A stretch of 34,656 nucleotides of DNA, from the NCBI GenBank assembly GCA_016744655.1, contig JADGDY010000030.1, positions 2,298-36,953 of the forward strand, read 5' to 3'. Positions 26,139 through 34,655 of this stretch are shown in pieces. Origin of the DNA: Bacteroidales bacterium (GTDB lineage: Bacteria > Bacteroidota > Bacteroidia > Bacteroidales > UBA12170). The first letter of the stretch is position 1. Each line of letters opens with the position of its first letter. The notes beneath the pieces are model-generated. The model was not told where the DNA came from. It saw only the letters and a program-made list of their open reading frames with translations, and searched no databases. A program made the position numbers and the translations under genes.

Positions 26139-27257
26139 ATGAACGGAATGCAAGAGGATAAAAAGAAGGTTTTAATTGTTGATGATTCGATAACTAATTT
26201 ACAAGTTATTGGTAAAATGCTTGAAAAAGAGTTTTTTCAAGTCACTTTTGTAGAGAGTGGATTTGAAGCATTAGCACTATTAAAAGATAATTACTTACCC
26301 GATGTTGTTCTTTTAGACATTATGATGCCTGGAATGAGTGGCTTCGATTTTAAAGAAAGAATCAATGAGAATGAGCTTTGGAAAGCTATTCCCATTATTG
26401 TGATCAGTGCCTTATATGAACAAAATGATAAATCAAAAGCTTTTGAACTAGGTTGTGTTGATTTTATGGTGAAACCGATTCATAAACTTGAAGTTTTACA
26501 TAGAATTAATGTTCAATTAAATACAAAGAAACAACAAAGAAAGCTGAATGAAATTAATATAGAACTTCAAGAAGCCAATAAATCACGTGATAAAATATTC
26601 TCAATTATTTCTCATGATCTTAGAACATCAATTGGAAATATGAAAAATGTTTTCCGATTTATTCTTGATGGACTTATTGATCCTAAAGAGGATTTCGAAC
26701 TTTTATCAGATGCTGAAATAGCATCGCGAAATACGTATAATCTTCTTGAGAATTTATTGTTTTGGGCTAAATCACAACAAGGTCAGATAGTTGTACATCC
26801 AGAATTGATAAACCTATCTCGATTAATAGCCGGAATAGTTGAGATGGAAAGAGGTTCAATTGTTAGTAAAGAAATTGAACTAATCGAAGCCATTCCTGTT
26901 GATGCTTTTGTTTGGTATGACAAAGTCTTACTTTCTATAGTTATTCGAAACCTTTTAGCAAATGCTATAAAATTCACCCACGAAAAAGGAAGAATTACTA
27001 TTCAAGCTTCAGAAGTTGATCATAAAATTAAACTATCTATCATTGACAATGGTGTTGGAATGTCGGAGAATCAATTGAATAAGATAAGAAGTAAAGAAAG
27101 CTTTACATCAATGGGAACCCATAATGAAAAAGGAACTGGGTTGGGATTGATACTTGTTAAGGATTATGTTGAGACCTGTAATGGTCGATTTGAAGTAAGC
27201 TCAGTTTTAAACAAGGGGAGTGAATTTAGCATATATATACCAGTTGAAGAGGATTAA
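26139..27257 (+). CDS. Response-regulator/histidine-kinase fusion (REC-HisKA-HATPase)
   Basis: A 372-aa soluble signalling protein. An N-terminal receiver domain (residues about 9-128) has acidic Asp15/Asp16, phospho-acceptor Asp60 (VLLDIMMPG), Ser90 and Lys112. A coiled linker leads to a HisKA domain with His159 in SHDLRTS, then a HATPase_c domain with NLLANAIKF (N box), DNGVGM and GTGLGL. It has no membrane segment and no DNA-binding output. It probably takes phosphate or a signal from another kinase and passes it on. Its TAA overlaps the ATG of the next gene by one base (TAATG), so the two are translationally coupled and probably act together. Met4 (26148) is an alternative start. Confidence 0.92.
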   Translation: MNGMQEDKKKVLIVDDSITNLQVIGKMLEKEFFQVTFVESGFEALALLKDNYLPDVVLLDIMMPGMSGFDFKERINENELWKAIPIIVISALYEQNDKSKAFELGCVDFMVKPIHKLEVLHRINVQLNTKKQQRKLNEINIELQEANKSRDKIFSIISHDLRTSIGNMKNVFRFILDGLIDPKEDFELLSDAEIASRNTYNLLENLLFWAKSQQGQIVVHPELINLSRLIAGIVEMERGSIVSKEIELIEAIPVDAFVWYDKVLLSIVIRNLLANAIKFTHEKGRITIQASEVDHKIKLSIIDNGVGMSENQLNKIRSKESFTSMGTHNEKGTGLGLILVKDYVETCNGRFEVSSVLNKGSEFSIYIPVEED

Positions 27258-30067
27258 TGAAATACATAAGTAAATATTTAAAAATATCATTTGTATTAAT
27301 ACTACTTAGTTTCATTTTTGTAGGATCTCTGCAATCTCAAGATGTTGTTACCATCTCATACAAAACTTTACTTGTTAATCAAGGATATGAAAAAAGTGAG
27401 GCGGTAAAAGCAGCTAAATATTTAGAGGATAATTGGTTTTGTCTTGATAATAGAGGTGAGCAGATTGATAGTTTGATTTCATTATTTCATACAAATCAGC
27501 AAATAAAAGAATATTTTTTAATTCAAAAATGTACCCATTTAAGAGTTACTGCGCAATTTGATAAATCATCACTACTTTTAGATCAATTATTAAATAATAA
27601 TAGAATTTATTATAAGAGCCTCCTACTTAATTTAAAAGCAGGAAGCTATATACAGAAGCATCAATTTGCTGAAGCGTACAATTTATTGTTATTATCACAA
27701 GATGTTGAGGAAGAAACAGATACAGTTGGGATGATATTTAATAGAAGGTTGATTATTAATACATTGAAGAATTATGGTGATCTCTCTATAACTAGCGAAT
27801 ACTATTTTGAAGCTCTTTTGTTAGCGGAAGAATATAATGATAAAAGAATTTTGTCAGCGCTTTTTGGTGTATTTGGTTCCCTTATTATGTTTGAAAATCC
27901 AGATTATTCACACGAATTATTAGAAAAATCCTGGAATTTAATGAGAATGGATAAAGGTATGAATAGGTTTAAGGCCGCTTCTGGATATTTGAAATTTCTT
28001 GTTTCCTATAATAAATTTAATGAGTTTGATAAAGTCTTTAAAGAAATTAATAAAGATTTGAAAAACTCTTGCTACAATAGTTTAGCTGGTACAATTTATA
28101 CCTTAAATGCTTTTAAGTTCTCAAAAATGGAACTTTATGATTCTTCTAGAGTTTATAATGAACTGGCATTACAGGCAAGAGAAAACGGCGGAGTAGCGCA
28201 ATTAATAGGATCTTCACATTTGAATTTAATGCAAAATGCATTGAAACTTAATGAGTTAAAAGTGGCTTATAAGCATTTGAATTTGTCGAAACCATATTTG
28301 TTTCAGAATAATTCTGTTAGAAATAAACGGTATTATCTACAGTATAAACTAGATTATTTCTCTCAAGCTATTAATGTTGATTCAATTATAATCGTTCAAG
28401 CAAAACTTATAGATTTAAATCAAAAGTTTTATACTGAACAAAATGAAATATATATTGCTCGAATAAATTTAGAACATGAATTGCAAACTAAGCTTAATAA
28501 TGAAAAACATACAATTGAACTTAATAATCGCAAGGATAAAATCTCGTACTTGTTTGTTATTTCAATCCTACTAATTATTATTATAATTGGTCTAGCATAT
28601 CTTTTTGTTAACAAATCAAGAAGGTTCAATATTCTTAAGATTCGTTCGAGAATTAGTTTTGCCAGCATCGATGAGTATAAAAAAGAGATCAAACAACTTA
28701 AAAATGTGTTCGATAATGCCGTAACAGGTTTTTTTATACTAGATAAGGATTTTAGAATTAGGTATGTAAACAAAAGGGCAGAGGGGATTTTTCAGTCTTT
28801 GGAAAAGCAAATATCGTCTCGTTTTTTTTCTGATATGTTCTCTGAAAAGTATACAGAAGGTATTGAATTAGGGTTAGGGAAAGTAACATCAACTCTTCAA
28901 AATTATGAACTGCAAGTAAAGCATAGAATTAATGATAATGATTTAATACTGAATTTGTCATTCTCGCCAATGATTATTAATAATGAGTTAGAGTCAATTT
29001 TGGTTATTGCATTAGATATTTCGAGCAGAGTAAAAGCCTTAGAATTAGAAAAGAAACAGAGGTTAATTTTACAAACCTTATTTAATTCGATTACAGAATC
29101 AATAATTTTATTGGATGGGAAAGGTACGATTGAGTCTATTAATGAAACAGCTGCAAAACGTCTTGGAAAGTCCGTAGAGGAACTTATTGGAGTTAATTAT
29201 TTTAATCAGTTACCGGAAAATGTTAAAGCTGATCGTGTTCAGAAAGTAAAGAAATCTATCCAAGAGAAAAAGGCAGTTATTTATGATGAAAATATAGATG
29301 ATTATAATTCACTGGTGTCTATCTACCCTAGTTTTGATAATGATGGAGATGTAAATTATATTGCAGAATTTTCACAGGATGTCACTGAAAGGAGGATGGC
29401 TGTCGAACAAATTAATTCATTAAGACAGAAGGTGTTGAGGTCTCAAATGAATCCTCATTTTGTTTTTAATTCTCTTAATGCAATTCAAAGTTATGTTTTG
29501 AAAAATGATGCTATAAAAGCTGTAAAGTACTTGAATAGCTTTGCTAAGTTAATTCGAATGATCTTAGATAGTTCAAGATTTGATTATATCAATCTTGAAA
29601 AAGAAGTTAGTATATTAGAGTATTATCTAGATTTACAGCAGTTAAGGTTTGGTGATAAATTTTCTTGGTCTTTAGATGTTGATGAAAAAATAGATACTGA
29701 TGGTACTTTAATTCCGGCTATGTTGGCACAGCCATTTATCGAAAATGCTATTGAACATGGATTACAACACTTAGAAGGAACTGGAGCTGTGAAAATTAGT
29801 TTCCAAAGAGAAAAAGAAACTATTGTATTTAAGGTTGTGGACAATGGAATAGGAAGAGAAAAAAGTAAGAAAATAAGTAAAGGTGAAATGTCTGGAAATG
29901 AAAGCCTTTCAACAAAATTATTTAAGGAAAGATTATATACTCTTAACAAATATTCAGATAGGAAAATTACCTATGATATAATTGATTTAATTGATGATCA
30001 ATCCAATGCAAAAGGAACTATGGTTGTTATCAACCTTCCAATTATTTATAGTTCAAATTTAGAATAG
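27257..30067 (+). CDS. Membrane sensor kinase: TPR-like sensor, TM, two PAS, LytS-type kinase
   Basis: A 936-aa protein. A signal/anchor segment at 1-28 is followed by a helical, TPR-like extracytoplasmic region to about 425 and one membrane helix at 429-451. Two PAS-like domains follow, at about 481-590 (VFDNAVTGFFILDKDFRIRY) and 605-715 (LFNSITESIILLDGKGTIES). A His_kinase domain of the LytS/YehU group has QMNPHFVFNSLNAI with His734, and a HATPase region has PFIENAIEHGL (Asn830) and DNGIGREK. Such kinases usually pair with a LytTR response regulator, but none is in the window; instead the REC-kinase gene overlaps it upstream. The signal sensed is unknown. It ends three bases from the convergent branching-enzyme stop. 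Confidence 0.92.
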   Translation: MKYISKYLKISFVLILLSFIFVGSLQSQDVVTISYKTLLVNQGYEKSEAVKAAKYLEDNWFCLDNRGEQIDSLISLFHTNQQIKEYFLIQKCTHLRVTAQFDKSSLLLDQLLNNNRIYYKSLLLNLKAGSYIQKHQFAEAYNLLLLSQDVEEETDTVGMIFNRRLIINTLKNYGDLSITSEYYFEALLLAEEYNDKRILSALFGVFGSLIMFENPDYSHELLEKSWNLMRMDKGMNRFKAASGYLKFLVSYNKFNEFDKVFKEINKDLKNSCYNSLAGTIYTLNAFKFSKMELYDSSRVYNELALQARENGGVAQLIGSSHLNLMQNALKLNELKVAYKHLNLSKPYLFQNNSVRNKRYYLQYKLDYFSQAINVDSIIIVQAKLIDLNQKFYTEQNEIYIARINLEHELQTKLNNEKHTIELNNRKDKISYLFVISILLIIIIIGLAYLFVNKSRRFNILKIRSRISFASIDEYKKEIKQLKNVFDNAVTGFFILDKDFRIRYVNKRAEGIFQSLEKQISSRFFSDMFSEKYTEGIELGLGKVTSTLQNYELQVKHRINDNDLILNLSFSPMIINNELESILVIALDISSRVKALELEKKQRLILQTLFNSITESIILLDGKGTIESINETAAKRLGKSVEELIGVNYFNQLPENVKADRVQKVKKSIQEKKAVIYDENIDDYNSLVSIYPSFDNDGDVNYIAEFSQDVTERRMAVEQINSLRQKVLRSQMNPHFVFNSLNAIQSYVLKNDAIKAVKYLNSFAKLIRMILDSSRFDYINLEKEVSILEYYLDLQQLRFGDKFSWSLDVDEKIDTDGTLIPAMLAQPFIENAIEHGLQHLEGTGAVKISFQREKETIVFKVVDNGIGREKSKKISKGEMSGNESLSTKLFKERLYTLNKYSDRKITYDIIDLIDDQSNAKGTMVVINLPIIYSSNLE

Positions 30068-30070
30068 TTT

Positions 30071-32083
30071 CTATACTAACCTCTTATAAACCTGTACACT
30101 TCTATTTGGAGAATAAACTTTCATCTTCGGCATGCCATCTACAAATTTTGCTAAGAATGGAGGATTTCCTTGGATTCTATCAAAACCACCAAAATATGGT
30201 GCATCCGAATTAAAAATCATTTCATAAGAACCAACTTGAGGAGTCTGAATTTCAAAATTAAACGGACTATGAGTAGGATGGAGGTTGAAAACGAAAACCA
30301 AATTATTTCGCTCAAATACTACTACATTGTTCGACTCGTCCAACCAAAGCTCTTTAGCAACACTTGAGTTTAGAATATTATTTTCTTTTGTGAAAGCAAT
30401 CATGGCCTTGTCAAACTCTGAAATATATTGATATTTGAGTCTATCATTCTTTAATAAGGACCATTGGCGTCGTGCGTATTGATAGCCCCAATTATTTCCT
30501 TCCCTAGGAAAGTCAATCCACTCGGGATGGCCAAATTCATTTCCCATAAAATTAAGATAGGCTTCACCACCTAAAGAAATGGTCATCATGCGAATTACAT
30601 TGTGAAGGTTGATTCCTCTATCTACAATAATATTGGCATCTTCTTTTTGCATGTGGAAATACATCTCTTGGTCCATTAACCTAAATGCGATGGTTTTATC
30701 ACCTACCAATGCTTGGTCATGTGATTCGGCATAAGCAATGGTTTTTATATTGTAGTTTCTATCGACCATGGTATGATAGAGTTGTTCCATATTCCATTCT
30801 ACATCGGTTTGCTCTTTTAGCAACTTAATCCAATTATCAGGAATTCCCATGGCCAATCTATAATTGAAGCCTAGGCCTCCATCCTCAATGGGGTGGCATA
30901 AGCCTGGTAATCCGCTTACATCTTCTGCAATTGTGATGGCTGCTGGATTTATGCTATGGCAAAGGTCATTGGCCAATTGTAAATAAGTAACTGCGTCAAA
31001 TTCTACTCCCTGACTAAAATATCCATCTCTATCGCCAAAGTCTACTCCTAAACCATGATGATGATAAAGCATACTTGTTACACCATCAAACCTAAAGCCA
31101 TCAAATTTGAAATCTTCCATCCAGTAATGAACATTGGAAAGTAGAAATTGTAGAACTTCCGTTTTACCATAGTTAAAAAGCTTTGAATCCCAAGCATCAT
31201 GATATCCTCTAGGTCCTTCGTGGAAATATTGGTCTTGACTTCCATCAAACTCGTTCAAACCCTCAAATACATTTTTTACTGTATGACTATGCACAATGTC
31301 CATAATTACTCGAATGCCCATCCCATGTGCCGCATCTATTAAAGATTTAAGCTCCTCAGGACTTCCGAAACGAGAGGATGGTGCAAAGAAATTACTCACA
31401 TGATAACCAAAAGAACCATAATAAGGATGCTCAGCAATAGCCATAATCTGTATGGTATTATATCCACATTCTTTGATATAGGGAAGGTTGAATTTCTCAA
31501 ACTCAGCATAGGTTCCAACATCAGCTTTTTCCTGTGCCATTCCCACATGAGTTTCATAGATAAATAGGCTTTCATTGCTGTCAAATTCAGCTTTGTTTTT
31601 CCATTTATAATTTTCGTCTATCCATAATTGACCAGCAAAATCCTTATTCTCTTCATTTTGAACCAAACGATTCATATAGGCTGGAATTCTTGGGGTAATG
31701 CCGTTTTCTGTTTGTACAGCTACTTTTATTTTACTTCCATGAATAAGCTTTGGGTTTTCGTTTCTTTTGATTTTAATCTCCCAAATACCATTCTTTTTCA
31801 ATTTTAAAGGATGAGTGAAATATTCCCAATCGTTGAAATCACCCATTAAAAATAAACCTTTTGCAGCTGGAGCCCATTCTCTATAAATGATGTAGTCCTT
31901 GTCTTCTGATAGATGAAAGCCCATATACTGGAAGGCAGAGGCGAAATTTTTCAAGCTTCCGAATTCGGTTTCTATGTTTTTCTTTCTATCAACATATCGT
32001 TGGTAACGTTCAAAAACATCTATAGATACAGGTTCTAACCAAGCATCTTCATTAACAATAGGCATTATTTTATAGTCGCTCAT
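30071..32083 (-). CDS. 1,4-alpha-glucan branching enzyme, GH13 (eukaryote-like type)
   Basis: A 670-aa cytoplasmic enzyme that makes alpha-1,6 branches in glycogen-like glucan. An N-terminal CBM48-type domain lies at about 55-150 (YREWAPAAKGLFLMGDFNDW). The GH13 barrel contains DIVHSH, GFRFDGVTSMLYHHHG with nucleophile Asp333, ITIAEDVSG with Glu387 and AYAESHDQALVGDK with Asp456, and a C-terminal beta domain follows. The region II wording (VTSMLYHHHG) and overall length match eukaryote-like branching enzymes (GH13_8) rather than E. coli GlgB. It follows the cytoplasmic alpha-amylase gene by 111 bp and is probably co-expressed. No glgA or glgC is in the window, so its glucan may be imported or made from elsewhere. 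A variant specificity cannot be excluded. Confidence 0.92.
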   Translation of the reverse strand: MSDYKIMPIVNEDAWLEPVSIDVFERYQRYVDRKKNIETEFGSLKNFASAFQYMGFHLSEDKDYIIYREWAPAAKGLFLMGDFNDWEYFTHPLKLKKNGIWEIKIKRNENPKLIHGSKIKVAVQTENGITPRIPAYMNRLVQNEENKDFAGQLWIDENYKWKNKAEFDSNESLFIYETHVGMAQEKADVGTYAEFEKFNLPYIKECGYNTIQIMAIAEHPYYGSFGYHVSNFFAPSSRFGSPEELKSLIDAAHGMGIRVIMDIVHSHTVKNVFEGLNEFDGSQDQYFHEGPRGYHDAWDSKLFNYGKTEVLQFLLSNVHYWMEDFKFDGFRFDGVTSMLYHHHGLGVDFGDRDGYFSQGVEFDAVTYLQLANDLCHSINPAAITIAEDVSGLPGLCHPIEDGGLGFNYRLAMGIPDNWIKLLKEQTDVEWNMEQLYHTMVDRNYNIKTIAYAESHDQALVGDKTIAFRLMDQEMYFHMQKEDANIIVDRGINLHNVIRMMTISLGGEAYLNFMGNEFGHPEWIDFPREGNNWGYQYARRQWSLLKNDRLKYQYISEFDKAMIAFTKENNILNSSVAKELWLDESNNVVVFERNNLVFVFNLHPTHSPFNFEIQTPQVGSYEMIFNSDAPYFGGFDRIQGNPPFLAKFVDGMPKMKVYSPNRSVQVYKRLV

Positions 32084-32194
32084 AGAAATGGGATTTTAGT
32101 GCACTAATTTAAGAAATTAATATTGAGAATACTCTGAAAGGATAAAATTTAATACAATACAGAGTTTGAACAAATCTGGTTTTTCGGTGTGGCC

Positions 32195-33874
32195 TTAAAA
32201 TTCAAAAACCTGATAATAATAGGGTTTTAAGTTCACAGAAATTCCTTCATTAATCATAGTGTAATAGGGGAGTCTAATGTTTTCTTTTGTGAAGACATTT
32301 TTAAAAACTTGGTCCTTCAGTTTTGTGGTGTCTTTTTGAGCAAACTCCAAGGCATGTCCTGGTATGATTACCTTTTGTTCTAATTCTTTATTTGAGAAGT
32401 TTAAAACGAAGAGCAAAACTTTTTTCTTATAACATCTGAAATAAGCAAAAATATGGTTGTGATAAAAATGATGATTGTCTTTATTGGCCCACATTAAATC
32501 ATAGAATTCTCCATTTGCGATGGTAGGATTGTTGCTGCTCAGTTTCAGTATTTTATGATATTCCTTTTGAAGTAGTTTTTGTTCCGCATTAAGTCCTGAA
32601 CCTGAATATGCCGATTTTCCTCTCCATTTTTGAATGGTTTCCACATTCCAATAATCGAATATTGTGGTTCTGCCATCATCGCCACTAAATCCTGTTGAGC
32701 CTTTTTCTTCTTGTCCAAATTCTTGTCCGAAATAAGTCATGATGGGGCCCGTGTGAATTGTAGCACTGAGCATCATGGCTGAAACAGCTTTTTCTGCTTG
32801 TCCAACAAAATCTGGGCTTGTAATCCTTTGTTCGTCGTGGTTTTCTAGAAAGCGGAGCATGTATTTATCCAGTCCTTGAAGACTTTTCCAACTGTCGCTT
32901 AAGGTACTTGCTGGTTTTTCTCCTCTTAATACTGCTTTTATTTGGTCGTATAATCCAACTTTATCGTAGAGGTAATCGAATTTCCCTTCTTTGATATAAG
33001 CCTCATATAAATGAGGTTGATAAACTTCGCCAATAAATAGAATCTCTGGATTTATAGATTTGATTTGAGGAATCACCCAGGACCAAAATGCCACAGGAAC
33101 CATTTCTACCATATCGCATCTAAAACCATCTATGCCTTTAGCAGTCCAGTATTTGAGTATTTCGAGCATTCTTTCCCAGGTATTAGGAATGGGAGAGAAG
33201 TGTTGCTGATAGTTGTTTTGAACATCGATTCCATAATTGAGTTTTATGGTTTCGTACCAGTCGGTAATTTGAGGATGGGCATGAAAGCAATCATTTCCGC
33301 TAAATTTGGCTGGATTCTCAATATATTTCTGGTCTGGACAAAAATCTAGTTTTAATTTTTGACCAGGTAAATAGTAATAGTTGTTTTGTGGATGAAAGCT
33401 CTGGTTTATGTCATCATTCTCTCCAAAATCTAGAACTCCTTTTGGCTTGTTTAAACTCTTGTAATCTCGACTCACATGATTGGGAATAAAATCTATAATG
33501 GTTTTCATTCCAGCAGATTTTGTCCTTTCTATGAGTTCCTCAAATTCTTTCATTCTTAGAGGAACATTCTCAGCCAAATCAGGATTTACATCATAATAAT
33601 CGGTGATGGCATAAGGAGAGCCTGCTTTCCCTTTAACTATACATTGGTCTTGAGCTTGGAGTTTCGGATAGTTTGTAGTGGTGGCATGACGAATGATTCC
33701 GGTATACCAGATATGATTGATGCCTAGTTTTTTAATTTTTTCTAAAGCCTGAGGAGTGAAATCATTAAACTTTCCGCTTCCATTCTGAAGAATATCGCCG
33801 TTGTGAATGGGTTTTCTATTTTGGTTTCCGAAGAGTCTGGGTAAGACTTGGTATATGGAGATTTTTTTAGTCAT
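32195..33874 (-). CDS. Cytoplasmic GH13 alpha-amylase-family enzyme
   Basis: A 559-aa enzyme without signal peptide. I start at 33874 (MTKKISIYQVLPRLFG), because GH13 proteins of this type open with an IYQxLPRLF strand; an in-frame ATG at 33910 adds 12 residues from a repetitive leader. GH13 motifs are DFIPNH, GFRCDMVEMV with Asp254, FIGEVYQP with Glu283 and FLENHDEQR with Asp347, and a C-terminal beta domain follows. It should hydrolyse or transglycosylate alpha-1,4-glucan inside the cell. Position upstream of the branching enzyme (111 bp) suggests a joint role in internal glucan turnover, separate from the LacI-controlled locus: no GCAAACGTTTGC-like site is seen upstream. Exact subfamily is uncertain. 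Confidence 0.88.
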   Translation of the reverse strand: MTKKISIYQVLPRLFGNQNRKPIHNGDILQNGSGKFNDFTPQALEKIKKLGINHIWYTGIIRHATTTNYPKLQAQDQCIVKGKAGSPYAITDYYDVNPDLAENVPLRMKEFEELIERTKSAGMKTIIDFIPNHVSRDYKSLNKPKGVLDFGENDDINQSFHPQNNYYYLPGQKLKLDFCPDQKYIENPAKFSGNDCFHAHPQITDWYETIKLNYGIDVQNNYQQHFSPIPNTWERMLEILKYWTAKGIDGFRCDMVEMVPVAFWSWVIPQIKSINPEILFIGEVYQPHLYEAYIKEGKFDYLYDKVGLYDQIKAVLRGEKPASTLSDSWKSLQGLDKYMLRFLENHDEQRITSPDFVGQAEKAVSAMMLSATIHTGPIMTYFGQEFGQEEKGSTGFSGDDGRTTIFDYWNVETIQKWRGKSAYSGSGLNAEQKLLQKEYHKILKLSSNNPTIANGEFYDLMWANKDNHHFYHNHIFAYFRCYKKKVLLFVLNFSNKELEQKVIIPGHALEFAQKDTTKLKDQVFKNVFTKENIRLPYYTMINEGISVNLKPYYYQVFEF

Positions 33875-33907
33875 AGTTTGATTTTTTGCCACTAAGGCTC
33901 TAAGGCA

Positions 33908-33915
33908 CAAAGATA
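33908..33915 (-). promoter_or_regulatory. Candidate -7 box for the amylase/branching-enzyme unit
   Basis: On the minus strand this reads TATCTTTG, an exact TAnnTTTG, 33 bp upstream of the ATG at 33874. No TTG lies at the ideal -33 distance. It places the start of transcription near or after the alternative ATG at 33910. Confidence 0.4.
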
Positions 33916-33949
33916 CAGATTTGGATGTTTTTGATAAGGTCGCTAGCTT

Positions 33950-34032
33950 AGCTGGAAATGTTTTCCAGCTTTAACCTTTTCGTTCGGGATTGCAAATCCT
34001 CCAATCTATATTAACTATGTTAATTCAGATTG
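33950..34032. repeat. Cluster of three short palindromes, REP-like or terminator-like
   Basis: Three inverted repeats lie in 83 bp: AGCTGGAAA/TTTCCAGCT (33950-33958 with 33962-33970), GGATT/AATCC (33987-33991 with 33995-33999), and a longer stem with a 2-bp internal loop (CAATCT, ATTAAC / GTTAAT, AGATTG; 34002-34032). They fill the gap between the toxin-antitoxin genes and the amylase promoter. No T-run follows, so plain termination is not obvious. Confidence 0.55.
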
Positions 34033-34097
34033 TAGAACCACAAATGCTGGTTATTTCGAATTAAAACATATAATTAGAAACTTTTTTATCAAGTGTA

Positions 34098-34388
34098 TTA
34101 TCCAATTGAGATATTTAAATGTCTGCCAAGCCCTATTTCAATTAATCTTTGAAAAGTTGATATTTGTATATCGCTTTTGCCTCTCTCAATTTTAGAAATA
34201 TAGCTTTTTTTTGTTCCTGTTTTTGCTGCTAATTCTTCTTGTGTAATTTGGGCTTCAGCACGTGCTTCCTTCAGCATAACCCCAAGTCTAAATGCTAAAG
34301 AATCGGCTTCATATTGATCACGTTCATTACAGCCTCTTGCTCCATATTTTTCAGACAACAAATCTTCAAAATTGGTGATGTTTTTCAT
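34098..34388 (-). CDS. higA: HigA-type XRE-family antitoxin
   Basis: A 96-aa DNA-binding protein with a central HTH_3/XRE domain (about 36-80: LKEARAEAQITQEELAAKTG, KKSYISKIERGKSDI). The opening MKNITNFEDLLSEKYG is typical of HigA antitoxins paired with Gp49-like HigB toxins. I prefer the ATG at 34388, because GGAGG lies 8 bp before it and it begins 1 bp after the toxin stop; the ATG at 34403 adds five residues and overlaps the toxin frame. It should neutralise HigB and repress the module's promoter. The gene order toxin-antitoxin is the usual HigBA order. Confidence 0.85.
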   Translation of the reverse strand: MKNITNFEDLLSEKYGARGCNERDQYEADSLAFRLGVMLKEARAEAQITQEELAAKTGTKKSYISKIERGKSDIQISTFQRLIEIGLGRHLNISIG

Positions 34389-34389
34389 T

Positions 34390-34655
34390 TTACTTTCCTC
34401 CATACTTTTCCTCCAAATATTCTTTTTTCAATTTCTCTGCAAATTTGATTTCTTTAATAGGTGTTTTTTGAGTTTTCTTCAAAAAGCAGTTTGTCAATAC
34501 TATGATTTGATCTTTGTCAAAAAAACAAAAATTCTAATAGATTTAAAAGTGGTAATTACTCTTATCTCATATATGCTATTTGTTGAAACCAAGATTTTAA
34601 AATACTTTTTAGAAACCCGTTTTTCAAATCGTACTAAATCAAGAACATACTCAAT
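34390..34655 (-). pseudogene. HigB-type (Gp49-like/RelE-superfamily) toxin, partial and frameshifted
   Basis: The minus strand from the window edge encodes IEYVLDLVRFEKRVSKKYF, later YEIRV and IRIFVF, matching Gp49-like HigB mRNA-interferase toxins. At a run of seven T (34525-34519, minus strand) the frame breaks and soon meets a stop. The other frame continues the family sequence: DKDQIIVLTNCFLKKTQKTP, then KEIKFAEKLKKEYLEEKYGG, with a stop at 34392-34390 just before higA. One extra T in that run would restore a single frame. Its start lies beyond the window. It could be a decayed gene, a sequencing error at a homopolymer, or a slippage site. Confidence 0.8.

Noticed and set aside
28429..29949. 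Two minus-strand open frames of about 110 codons inside the sensor kinase gene
   Set aside because: Both are antisense to conserved kinase regions (TM/PAS and HATPase) and show only hydrophobic low-complexity sequence.
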